A model generated the notes under the pieces. That model was given only the letters and a program-made list of their open reading frames with translations, had not been told where the DNA came from and did not search any database. The position numbers were made by a program, and so were the translations under genes. Shown here in pieces: positions 11,669 through 22,000 of a stretch of DNA of 64,000 nucleotides. The stretch comes from Rhyacophila brunnea (taxonomy: Eukaryota; Arthropoda; Insecta; Trichoptera; Rhyacophilidae): the NCBI GenBank assembly GCA_022495005.1, contig JAGYXB010001353.1, forward strand, positions 1-64,000. The letters are read 5' to 3'. Within the stretch, counting starts at the first letter, position 1. Each line of letters opens with the position of its first letter.

Positions 11669-12712
11669 TGGCCTCTTGCAGTGCAATAGGATGCAAAGCC
11701 AGGAGAAATGCCGGTGTATCCTTTCACATGTATTTATAATAATAATATTACATTTTTCTTTACGTTTATTGACAAATAAGTGTTGTATTATTATACGTTA
11801 TTATTCGGTAAAAAAAATGTTTATTAATGGAAGAATACAAATGAGTAGGTAACAGCATTTCGGAACAATATGCATACTATTAATTATTTATACATTGATA
11901 GTTTTTCCTAAAAGATCTTTAAGGCCATCCTCCCACGGCGCAACTGAAATCTGATGGAACTAGTTTGTGAAGGAACTCATAAACTGACCAATGTGATGCT
12001 TCGCACACGGCGCTACTGAAACCCAGTTGAAATAATAATCACATAACCTCAAACTGTCAAACTCAACTATCAACCGTGTTGTACAAAAACTGACAACACG
12101 CGCGCTGCAGCGTTTACATACGGTTATTTTGATTTTCCAATTAATATTTAACCAATTTTGGTAAGAAAATATGATTTTTCACCGAAATCTAATGATGCTG
12201 GTACCACTGTTTTACGGTGACTGGAAACTTCAGAGACCGCGCGACTAGCATGTCGCATCTCTTCGCGACTGTTTTGAAGCTTGGCTGAGAGATTCCAGTC
12301 TCGCCGTCAGCGAGCCGCCAATACATTAGCTAGATACTGGCTGGAATTTTAGTTTCAGTTCCGACGGACATAAGTTGCGCCGTGGGAGGATGGCCTTACA
12401 ATAACAATTCTCAACTTTTACATCAAACGTCAAATGGTTGTTTATTGCGAAAAATCCAGGGCCGTCTGCATAATATTATTTTGAACCCAAAATATACGAT
12501 GTGTTTTTCAAAGTAAAAACTGTTAGTGCTAGTTAATGACATTCATTATTTATATAGATTTTATATTTATTTTCATTTCAGAGTTAAATATATTTTTAAG
12601 AATACCAAACAAAAAATTGTATTTATATGAAGTATGTAATGTTGTAGTATATGTAGCAATTTTATAATGTTATATAAATTAAATTATTTCAGATTTCCGC
12701 AAAATTAAGTTC
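11669..12712 (+). pseudogene. Truncated THAP-domain gene remnant, two exon pieces
   Basis: At 11,669 an ATG opens MASCSAIGCKARRNAGVSFH, with the CxxxxC spacing and V-S-F-H of a THAP finger. A donor-like CAT|GTATTT follows near 11,735, and an acceptor TTTCAG at about 12,685-12,691 would add I-F-P-Q-N before an in-frame stop. FHxFP is the expected continuation of a THAP domain, so the splice is credible but the product ends at once. A 475-bp MITE occupies the intron. A second THAP start is at 7,784. Confidence 0.45.
11922..12396. mobile_element. MITE with 24-bp perfect TIRs, TA target
   Basis: Ends AGGCCATCCTCCCACGGCGC (left) and its exact inverse on the right; the match runs 24 bp to AACT. 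TA flanks both ends (TA|AGGCC and GGCCT|TA). Length 475 bp, no ORF. The TA duplication fits Tc1/mariner-type mobilisation, though palindromic flanks make the exact target unsure. Confidence 0.75.
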
Positions 12713-13124
12713 TTCGGAAATTGTGGATTGATGAAGTCGGGCGGTAGAGCTGAGTGCCATCTAAATATTCATTACTGTGGGAGAATTAGATAATCACATG
12801 TATGATACTTCGCCATTAACAAACCACGTCACGAATTTAATGAAACTAGTTTCAAAAAAATATTTAGAAATAAGATATCATTATTTAGCGAAAAATGCAG
12901 AGCAACCAATCAACCATATTAGACAATATTTTAATAGATTATTTATACTTAGGAATCAATAGTTTTTCAAAATATTATTTTCTCAAAGCTGACTTTCATA
13001 TATTATATTTCAAATAAAACCATTTTCGTTTTAAATAATTGATTTTTTTTGTATGAATTCATATTATATATGCTCTGATAATAATATAATGTTAAATAGA
13101 TAAAATATTGTAATTAACCATATA
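12397..13124. other. AT-rich spacer with the 3' piece of the THAP remnant
   Basis: Besides the putative second THAP exon at 12,692, a 61-codon plus frame at 12,777-12,962 has no recognisable domain. Nothing else could be supported. Confidence 0.4.
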
Positions 13125-13395
13125 AGTGAATCGGGGTAAGTGCATATACGGGGTAAGTGCATCTCCGCCTTCTATCTTCCATACATATTATATTAGAATG
13201 CTGCCATCTATGAAGAATCTTTTTCAATCAAGTAAATTCACAATATGACCCATAGATGGCAGGTGCACCACACACATAGGTACTTTTATGACCATTCAAA
13301 GTTTTTCAGTTGGTTTATGTCAAAGTTCGAGTCAAGAGTGTTGTCGTAATTTATCAATAACTGTACTAAAACTTGTGCTGGGAAACTACAATTTG

Positions 13396-13760
13396 GTAAG
13401 TACCTTTCATTTGAATTATAGTTTGATGTGTATATATTTGTTTAATGAATACTTAAAGATATTCTGACTTATAAGACCAGATGCACTTCCCTCCATAATT
13501 TTACATACTGGGGTAAGTGCAACTCTCTCTAGTTGCACTTGCCCCCAAATATTTTTGTATGGAAGGAAATTTAACTAGTGATGGGAAATACTTACTAAAG
13601 TGAGTACTTAGGTACATATTTTAAAAATCTAAACAAATCTTTTTAAATTATAGTAAGTACTTACTTACTATTATTTATTTAAGTACAATATTTTAACATT
13701 GCAAATTTTAAATATAAAATGAAGTGAGTACCTACATACTTATGTTGGTTTTTTTTTCAG
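13396..13760 (+). other. Likely 5'-UTR intron of the pogo-type transposase
   Basis: A strong donor (TTTG|GTAAGTACC) at 13,396 and an acceptor with a long T-tract (TTTTTTTTCAG) ending at 13,760 lie just upstream of the start codon at 13,768. Splicing would leave the leader 7 nt from the ATG. The promoter would then lie between the left TIR and 13,395. Confidence 0.6.
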
Positions 13761-13767
13761 AAAGAAA

Positions 13768-16089
13768 ATGCCGAGGAATTATATTAGAAAGACTTCTAAA
13801 GCGTCTACTTATACCAAAGAAAAACTTTTAGAAGCAGTGGAAGAGGTAAAAAACGGTCGCATAAATGGGTACCAGGCAGAGAAAAAATTCGGAATACCCA
13901 GATTGACAATTATGTGTTATGTTTCTGGGAGGCGTGGGAAAAAATCTACTACGATGGGGCGAAGTACAGCACTACCGGCTGAGGTTGAAAAAAGCCTAGC
14001 CGAAAATCTACACGTCATGAAGAAACATGGATTTGGAATTTCTAAAAAAGAAGTAATTGAGTTAGTCGCCCAATATATTGCGGATAACAATTTAACAACA
14101 CCTTTTAAAAATGGAATTCCGGGTCATGATTGGTATATGGGATTTTCAAAACGGAACAATTTATCAATAAAAAAACCCCAACCTGTCGAATATGCCAGGA
14201 AAAGAGTTTTAGATCCGTTTATAATAAACGAATATTTTGACATTTTAACAAACGAGATAGAAAAACTGGATCTTCAAAACCGCCCTCATCAAATATGGAA
14301 CATGGATGAGACTAGTTTCTCCAAAGATCCCAGCAAAACTAAAGTCGTTGGGCTTATTGGACATGCTTCCACCAGAACGATTAGTTCACCAGGAAGAGAT
14401 AACACTACTGTTCTGTTGGGATGCAGTGCAGGTGGTGATAAATGTCCACCACTTATTATTTTTAAAGGAAAGTTTGTGTGGGATGAGTGGACTGATCCTG
14501 AAAAGTCTTCAACTACCCGATATGCGGCTACCAAAAACGGTTGGATGGAGACATCAATTTTCGAAAAATATTTCAAGGAGAGTTTTCTTCCATCAGTAGG
14601 GCCAACCCGCCCAATATTATTAATTTATGATGGCCATACGACACACATAAGCTTGGGCATAATTGAGGAGGCCAGAAAACAAAATGTCACCATAATAAAA
14701 TTACCTCCACATTCCAGCCATATACTCCAGCCACTCGACTTGAGTGTAATGAAATCGATGAAAGACGCATGGGATGAGAACCTCGTAAAGTGGCAACGGC
14801 TGCATGTAGGTTCCAAACTTCCAAAAAAGATTTTTTCAAAAATACTTACAGATATTTGGAATAAGCTTGATCCCCAAATAATAAAAAATGGATTCAAAAA
14901 GGGTGGTATTCAACCACTAGATAGAAACGCTATAAATACGAACAATTTTGATCCTCTAACTTTATCACGCTGGGAAAAGTTTCGTCTTCAAAAATCAGAG
15001 ACGATTGAACAAATAACCACTACTGATTTTGAATTGTGTATTGATCAGAGTAATCAAGCAATCACAGAAATATTGGATAAATCAAATCACGCTTGGGATG
15101 AAGAATCAGTAGGTCCAACAATCAATAAAGAGCCGTTTTCATCAATAGAAAATTTGGAAGCATTTTATGCTATACCTTCCACCTCAGAACCTTTTGAAAC
15201 ACAATTTGAACCACATATAGAGGATTGTATTCAATATTCCGAGCCTTCTACTTCTACTGCAAGAAATAGCTGCCTTGACCCGTTAAAGAAGATAACAATT
15301 TTAGAAGACAAAATAATTAAGCCAGCTAATTTAGATTTCATGGATAACGATGAAAATATTTCAGAAATAGTGCCAATCAAACGGTCATTTGAAGAACTCA
15401 TGTTAAGATCTATACGAAGAAATGAGCCTTCTAAAGTAAAAAAGACAAAAGTTTCACATGGAGCGGAAGTTATAACGTATGATGATGTCATAAAACGTTT
15501 AAATGATAAGCTCGAAGAGTCTAAAAATAAAATGAGTACTAAAAAGAAGTTCCAGGAGAAAACTAAAGTAATTTGCAAAAAGATAGCACCAAAAATAAAT
15601 CATAAAAAACATTTACAAACTGTAGCGTCATTGTCAGAAACAGATGTCAGTGAATCTGAATGGCAATCGAGTTCTGAAGATGAAAGTGATTATTTTCTAA
15701 ATTTGTTAATGGAAGAAGATCTATCGTTAGATACTTTTGATACCAATGATATTAACGAGCGATTGGAAATAAATGTACAAAATCTAAATATTGAAAAAAA
15801 AGAACTTGGTAATTGGATACTTGCCAAATTTGTGGCAAAGAAGAGCCTCAAACATTATATAGGCAACATTTTAAAAATTGACGAAAGAAAGAAGGTAATC
15901 ATTGCGAAATTCGTAAGAAAGGTTTCGCATTTAAGTAAAGATAATTATTATGTATTTTCATACCCGAAAATTGATGATATATCAGAAGTACATGACGCAG
16001 ATATTATATCGATTTTGCCCAATCCCATAACAGGAAGACGAGGAGAATTCATATTTAAAATGTCTTTTAATGGTTTTAATATTCAATAA
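13768..16089 (+). CDS. Pogo/Tigger-family DDE transposase, intact
   Basis: The 773-residue protein would cut and rejoin its own element in the nucleus. Seen in order: a pipsqueak-type helix-turn-helix (about 15-60, with GYQAEKKFGIPRLTI), a CENP-B-type helix-turn-helix (about 75-140, ending GHDWYMGFSKRN), and a DDE endonuclease domain (about 150-395). Probable catalytic acidic residues are D180 in NMDET, D288 in IYDGHTTH and D324 in HILQPLD; the 35-residue gap between the last two fits the pogo DD35D layout. After an acidic, serine-rich linker, the last 100 residues (NWILAKFVAKKSLKHYIGNI onward) look like the small beta-rich tail seen in many insect copies. The ATG follows the intron acceptor at 13,760. 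There is no stop or frameshift, so it may be active or only recently lost. Confidence 0.92.
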   Translation: MPRNYIRKTSKASTYTKEKLLEAVEEVKNGRINGYQAEKKFGIPRLTIMCYVSGRRGKKSTTMGRSTALPAEVEKSLAENLHVMKKHGFGISKKEVIELVAQYIADNNLTTPFKNGIPGHDWYMGFSKRNNLSIKKPQPVEYARKRVLDPFIINEYFDILTNEIEKLDLQNRPHQIWNMDETSFSKDPSKTKVVGLIGHASTRTISSPGRDNTTVLLGCSAGGDKCPPLIIFKGKFVWDEWTDPEKSSTTRYAATKNGWMETSIFEKYFKESFLPSVGPTRPILLIYDGHTTHISLGIIEEARKQNVTIIKLPPHSSHILQPLDLSVMKSMKDAWDENLVKWQRLHVGSKLPKKIFSKILTDIWNKLDPQIIKNGFKKGGIQPLDRNAINTNNFDPLTLSRWEKFRLQKSETIEQITTTDFELCIDQSNQAITEILDKSNHAWDEESVGPTINKEPFSSIENLEAFYAIPSTSEPFETQFEPHIEDCIQYSEPSTSTARNSCLDPLKKITILEDKIIKPANLDFMDNDENISEIVPIKRSFEELMLRSIRRNEPSKVKKTKVSHGAEVITYDDVIKRLNDKLEESKNKMSTKKKFQEKTKVICKKIAPKINHKKHLQTVASLSETDVSESEWQSSSEDESDYFLNLLMEEDLSLDTFDTNDINERLEINVQNLNIEKKELGNWILAKFVAKKSLKHYIGNILKIDERKKVIIAKFVRKVSHLSKDNYYVFSYPKIDDISEVHDADIISILPNPITGRRGEFIFKMSFNGFNIQ

Positions 16090-16131
16090 GTCATTTTGTA
16101 TTTATTAAAGTATGTTTATACAACATACATA

Positions 16132-16137
16132 AATAAA
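16132..16137 (+). terminator. Poly(A) signal of the transposase
   Basis: AATAAA lies about 43 bp after the stop codon of the transposase and well inside the right TIR, so the transcript can end within the element. Confidence 0.55.
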
Positions 16138-16783
16138 TGCATTATGTATATTTTCCCCTTATATTTCATTGAAAGTACTTACTATGTTTCAAAAATGCCA
16201 TAGAGGCGAGGCGATTTGTGAGTTATTATTTCCACATTAATTTTGCTTATTCTGATATTAACTGTATTATTTAAATTTTAAACATATATTTAGGTCAGTT
16301 ATTACATTTAGTAAATATTGTGAAAAACAAGATTAAAAAATAAACATATTACTTACATTTGTTTTTTTTGCCCATCACTAGCAATACTTAGGTGCACTTA
16401 CCCCATCCTGACCAGTTTTATTTTAAATATGCTTTGTTACATATATATTTAGTATTTTAATAAAGCGAAATTGTGTATTTATTGCGTTTTATTGCATTGG
16501 AGATTGAACCTTTTCTTTATGTGAGCAATTAATAAAAATAATATGATAATATGCACTTACCCCGAAAGTGGGGTAAGTGCACATGTTCGTACTTTTTAAA
16601 TGAAAATACTTAAAAATCAATTAAAAACAGCATATATTGTTGTGGTGATAAAATAATTAGAATAAGAAATAGTTGATATCCTTCTTATAAAAATTTGAAA
16701 GCAATGTGATACTCCTGTGAAATGTGGCACCACTTTAAATTTCATATATGCATTTTATATGGTGCACTTACCCCGATTCACCT

Positions 16784-17425
16784 TAATCAAATTTTCAACA
16801 TACCTACCTGTATTTTGTGTCTAATAGGTTTATATTATTATAAACAAGTAATTTTATACACAATATTAGAATGTCAAAAACGAACCCATGTTATATTTTT
16901 ATTTCATAAAATATTTTCAAAATACACATTTGTAAATAGGTAGGTAATAAAATAAACTTTTTTTGTTTGTAATTAACTAATTATTTGTGTTTTTTATTTA
17001 ACCGTTTTATCTAAACAATAATGCTATGTTATTTTATATAGAACAATATGTAAAAACAAGACCATATTTCTTATTCCAATATTTAACCATTTGCTATTTA
17101 TTAGGTAACTGATTTGTGTATAATTTTTCATAATATTATTGTGTTTTTTGTGTTATTAAAAATAAAATACATACATAAATAAAGTTTTTATTGCGGGAAC
17201 TTTTTATAATGAAAATACGTTTATCATAAATTGGTTGTAAGCTTGTATTGATAAAAAAAAATACTCAGTGGGGCGTTTTTATGTCCGAGTATGGCCCATT
17301 TGCAGCAAAGTGTACCTAATTTCAGAGAAATAGAACTTTCTCTCACAAAACGAGTACACACTGACATTTGCTTGCTACCTCTGGGGAGGAGTCCAATCTC
17401 TTTGGGTTTAACCTATTCGCTCGTA
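16784..17425. other. AT-rich spacer, nothing recognisable
   Basis: Short frames here (16,722-16,943 and 17,291-17,494) have no domain I recognise; the second overlaps the start of the Mutator-like element. Confidence 0.4.
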
Positions 17426-17866
17426 ATTGTATTAGGGGAATATATATTCGCACAATTGAATAGACTGTTTTCACAAAGCGCTGACAACATTTAAAAAGAT
17501 GTTCGTCACATCGGAAATGGATGATATTCACAAATCAACTACAACACTCAAATAATCGATTTGCACTAAGGAAAAAGTAGTCTTCACGACGTATCAATAT
17601 ACTAGTATAACCAATTAATCGTAAAAGAATACAAACACTATGAAAATTAGGTTTAATGATTTTAAACAATATTTTGGCAAAACATAAGTATGTATTAGGC
17701 ACCTACTTTCAGATTCAAATAATACTATTAATACCTATTTAGAAAGTGACGTTAATTGTACAGCAGATGCCGTCATGAGCTTTTATGATTTTTTTTACGA
17801 AAACTATTAGGTACCTAATATTTGGTTGGGGTAGGTTAGGTTAGGTTAGGTTAGGTTTTTTTTTTT

Positions 17867-18046
17867 TTAGAATTATTAATAACCATGTCCTTGCTTTTTC
17901 GTACAAGGTGGTTTGTTAGTAATTGAACAATCACAAACACCCAGGCTTTGAGAAAAACACATAAATATTTTTGTCGTGACCGGGAATCGAACCCAGAACT
18001 CTCGGGTGGAAGGCCAGCGCCTTACCCACTGCACCACGAGAGCCGC
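17867..18046 (-). mobile_element. tRNA-derived SINE, minus strand
   Basis: Reverse-strand sequence begins GGCGGCTCTCGTGGTGCAGT, with A-box-like TGGTGCAGTGGG and B box GGTTCGATTCCC, and ends in a T/A tract next to 17,867. Length about 180 bp. The array on both sides reads GGTTAGGTT, which hides the target duplication. Confidence 0.75.
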
Positions 18047-18240
18047 CGGTTAGGTTAGGTTAGGTTAGGTCAGGTCAGGTTAGGTTGGGTTAGGTTAGGT
18101 TAAGTTGGGTTAGGTTAGGTTAGGTTAGGTTAGGTCAGGTCAGGTTAGGTTGGGTTAGGTTATGTTAAGTTGGGTTAGGTTAGGTTAGGTTAAGTTATAT
18201 TAGGTTAGATTACGTTAGAATAGGTTAGGTTAGGTTAAGT
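18047..18240. repeat. Degenerate (TTAGG)n array
   Basis: About 190 bp of TTAGG units with TCAGG, TTGGG and TTAAG variants. A block of about 65 bp (GGTCAGGTCAGGTTAGGTTG and following) is repeated twice, so the array also has a higher-order period. TTAGG is the usual insect telomere unit; here it is inside a MITE rather than at a chromosome end. Confidence 0.85.
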
Positions 18241-18956
18241 TCAAAAATGATACTTATACAATCTTATAACGGCATCTGCGCCACATTTACCAAAATTTAT
18301 ATCGATGAACCGAAAAAGATATACCTAGGTGGTGTTATTTGGTTGTAGATTGTAGACATCAAATAATATATGAACGACAGCAGCATGAATATACAAATAT
18401 TTATATTACTGCGTTAAACATTAATTATATTGACACCTAAGCATCATTTTTGCGATTGCCTTCTAATAAATTGTATTGCTGCTACAATTATTAGTTTGAC
18501 ATTTGTGAATTTCTACCTTTTCTTTGTGATGAACAATTTTACAAATGTGTGCAGTTGTCAAAATTGAGTGAACTTATATTTACAATGAGTGATTTATGAT
18601 TTTTGTTTTGTGAAACAAACTATTTTATGTGATTTCATCTATTTATTTGTGAAATCATTTAATATATGTGAAAACTACTTTCCAAATGTTAAAGTTATTT
18701 TTTTGTGAATTTTGATTATTGCATTGTGCGATTAATTCCCACCCATTGTATTATAATAATTGTATTATTATTTTAAGATTGCAACTAAAATCATAGACTA
18801 TTCACGCTTAACGGAACACTGAACCACAAAGTTCTTCCCTCTTTAAATCCTAGCCTCTACTGTCAATTTTTTGACAAACAAGAATTATTAATCTGAGTTC
18901 TTTATCGTTGAGAAATAATTATAAAAGTATTATACTTATATTATGTATCTTTTCTA

Positions 18957-18963
18957 ATCAGTA
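18957..18963 (+). promoter_or_regulatory. Initiator-like motif before Nup214
   Basis: ATCAGTA lies about 30 bp before the start codon and resembles the arthropod initiator TCAGT. No TATA box is convincing. The region between the Mutator-like element (ends 18,744) and the ATG is the likely core promoter and 5' UTR; the start site itself cannot be proved from sequence. Confidence 0.25.
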
Positions 18964-18988
18964 TTTTAGAGATTACCAATAAGCCAAC

Positions 18989-19030
18989 ATGGATATTGTC
19001 AATTATTCTGCCGATAGCATAGATGTTCTG
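18989..19030 (+). CDS. Nup214: Nup214 exon 1
   Basis: Codes MDIVNYSADSIDVL; donor CTG|GTATGC; ends in phase 0. The ATG in GCCAACATGG context is the first in frame and gives an N-terminus of the usual length before the propeller. Confidence 0.8.
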
Positions 19031-22000
19031 GTATGCTTATTTCACCAATCTCTTAATATAATATAACTTAACATAATATACATGAGGTAGTCAACGATTT
19101 TGTTAACTATTTTGGTACACTATTCTCCAAAGATAATTAAGTTAACCACCTATCTGTTCCAGAAATTCCAATTCAAACGTCATCGACATGTTCGAGCTTT
19201 CAGTTCATCTTTGCAGACTCCGATCAACAGCTTCAACCAAGTTGCAGCTGCCAGTCGCTTCGGATTACTTTTTGTGGGGACACCTGACAAACAATTTCTT
19301 GGTAATAAGAATTATAATATTGCAACTCGAATTATACTCGAACTCGAACTATAACTCGAATTTTTTCGACATTTAAGTAATAAGTATGTGCATTATTTTA
19401 TACAGCAAGTAAGTACACATTAACAACTTTCCTTATGTTTACCAACATATAATTTTAAATTGTATTTATTAAGTAAGTACCTACCTGAATGACAAATTAA
19501 GGTAAACATAATATAATGAAAATGTAATGTAGGTACCTATTAAAAACAGCCCATAATTCATTAAAATTTCCAAATCATTGAATCGAATTACCAAAATGAG
19601 AGAAAAGCCCTCATCGAAATTTATCCATTGCCATCTTCTAATTTGAGGTTAGTAAGTAGTTTTAAAGTCAGTAAACTCCATTTTTTCTTTGTTGATATTT
19701 TTATTTGTTCTGATTTTGTACTTTTCCACTGTATTACTATGTATTCAGAAAATTTGATATTTTACTGCTCAGGTTTCACAGTCATTTATATATATCACCG
19801 CAAATTTTTTATATTCTACAACTAACTTTAAAGATGATTTTTTATTCATTTTATTCACCTTATGTGTATTTTATTTTGCTATTCACTCCTTCTAATAATT
19901 GTTTACTAATTAATATGTTTGTAAAAATAAAATAATTTATTTGCAGTCCTAAATGTGCTTCACGATTTTTTGTGATTATCTAAAATGGTGGAATATGGAG
20001 GTTTACGACCGCCTCAATTGACATCTAAAATGTAACACAATCTACTGTAGAACAGAAACAAATGAAAACATATGGCTCAAAGCCCACTGCAAACGGCATA
20101 AGTTTTCATCCGTTTCTGGGTTTTTTCACTAGGTTGTGTCAGGACACTGTCACAAGATTGTTTCTGGAAACTTACTCCACTTGTTGCCACCTGCCATTGT
20201 TGCGCTTGCTTTTCTCATCTTGTTTAGTTTTCATGAAAAAAAATTGTACAATAATAATTTTTAATTGTCACATAGTGTAAATTGTTGTACTCGTATCATA
20301 CGATCATTTTGATTTTTATATTAAATATTTTGAATGTTAACGCCCACGATGGCCGATCGGCTTATAATGTCATGGGTCCCAGGTTCGAATCATGAGTCTG
20401 GCAAATACACATTGTTTTTCAAATTAAAGTGTGAGAATGGACCTAATAGGTTGAGCAAGTAGTTAACATCTATTTCTCGTAAAAACAATAATCTGTCGAT
20501 ACAACCCTCCACCCCGTCGAGGCCCATATGATCTTATTAGAATCGGACACGGTTGAAAAAAAAATGTGAATATGGGCCCTTTTTCAAGTATTTTTGACGA
20601 TATGAAGTAATTAGTGCCAAATATTGCCATATATATCAATTATTGATATACATAATGAGATTTTTTTAATGGGGAATATATATTCGCACAATTGAATAGA
20701 CTGTTTTCACAAAGCGCTGACAACATTTAAAAAGATGTTCGTCACATCGGAAATGGATGATATTCACAAATCAACTACAACACTCAAATGATCGATTTGC
20801 ACTAAGGAAAAAGTAGTCTTCACGTATCAATATACTATTGTAACCAATTAATCGTAAAAGAATACAAACACTATGAAAATTAGGTTTAATGATTTTAAAC
20901 AATATTTTGGCAAAACATAAGTATGTATTAGGTACCTACTTTCAGATTCAAATGATACTATAAATACCTATTTAGAAAGTGACGTTAATTAAAACTTAGG
21001 TAATTGTGCCGCAGATGCCGTCATGAGCTTTTATGATTTTTTTTACGAAAATAGTTTATTCCAGTAGACAATTATAATAAATACCTTTTTCTGTCGGCAC
21101 ATAGGTTTTTCGATCCAATAATTGTTAATTTAAAATTTGAAATGCTCATAGATTTTGATACTTCATTATCACAATCTAAGATTATATTATTAGGTACCTA
21201 ATATTAGGTTGGGGTAGGTTAGGTTAGGTTAGGTTGGGTTAGGTTAGGTTAGGTTAGGTTAGGTCAGGTCAGGTCAGGTTAGGTTGGGTTAGGTTAAGTT
21301 ATATTAGGTTAGATTACGTTAGAATAGGTTAGGTTTAGTTCAAAAATGATACTTATACAATCTCATGACGGCATCTGCGCCACATTTACCAAAATTTATA
21401 TCGATGAACCGAAAAAGATATACCTAGGTGGTGTGTTATTTGGTTGTAGATTTACATCAAATAATATATGAACGATAGCAGCACGAATATACACATATTT
21501 ATATTACTGCGTTAAACATTAATTATATTGACATCTAAGCATCATTTTTGCGATTGCCTTCTAATAAATTGTATTGCTGCTACAATTATTAGTTTGACAT
21601 TTGTGAATTTCTACCTTTTCTTTGTGCGATATATTATTTGTCGGTGAAAACAATTTTACAAATGTGTGAAGTTGTCAAAATTGAGTGAATTTATATTTAC
21701 AATGAGTGATTAATGATTTTTGTTTTGTGAAACAAACTATTTTATGTGATTTCTTCTATTTATTTGTGAAATCATTAAATATATGTGAAAACTACTTTCC
21801 AAATGTTAAAGTTATTTTTTTTTTGTGAATTTTGATTATTGCATTGTGCGATTAATTCCCACCCTTTTTTAATTCACACATCTCTCCCCTGTCCCTTTGA
21901 GGGGTATTTTTAAAAAATTGTTTGTAAGAATTTTACGAAGTTTAATATTTTTTTATAAACCAAAAGAACAATATGTAATGAAATTTTGATTTTCAGTTTT

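Larger units (their letters stand above)
13125..16783 (+). mobile_element. Complete pogo/Tigger-type DNA transposon
   Basis: Terminal inverted repeats read AGTGAATCGGGGTAAGTGCA on the left and AGGTGAATCGGGGTAAGTGC when the right end is reversed, one base longer. Both ends are bordered by TA, the pogo target. Eight copies of GGGGTAAGTGCA or its inverse, one with a single change, lie near the ends: 13,133, 13,150, 13,510 and 13,534 on the left, 16,393, 16,552, 16,570 and 16,763 on the right. These are probable transposase-binding sites. The element is 3.66 kb and carries an unbroken transposase, so it is structurally autonomous. Confidence 0.9.
17756..18289. mobile_element. TTAGG-bearing MITE, copy D, nested
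   Basis: Has the family ends (GCAGATGCCGTCATGAGC on the left, GGCATCTGCGCCACATTTACC inverse on the right); the left terminus is decayed. Its core is a long degenerate (TTAGG)n array, split by the SINE at 17,867-18,046. The matching empty context in copy 2 of the Mutator-like element shows the family inserts as a unit. Confidence 0.7.
17435..18744. mobile_element. Mutator-like (MULE-type) non-autonomous element, copy 1
   Basis: Bounded by an exact 9-bp direct repeat ATTGTATTA (17,426-17,434 and 18,745-18,753), the target size of Mutator-like elements. Imperfect terminal inverted repeats begin GGGGAATATATATTCGCACA and, reversed from the right, GGGTGGGAATTAATCGCACA. It has no ORF. A TTAGG-bearing MITE is nested in it, with a SINE nested inside that. 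The right end is 245 bp from the Nup214 start codon, so the element may supply or disturb promoter sequence. Confidence 0.85.

Noticed and set aside
14289..15578. Minus-strand ORFs over the transposase
   Set aside because: Antisense shadows of the intact transposase.
18047..18240. Chromosome end or ancient fusion marked by TTAGG repeats
   Set aside because: The arrays lie inside MITEs with defined ends, and Nup214 continues on one side.
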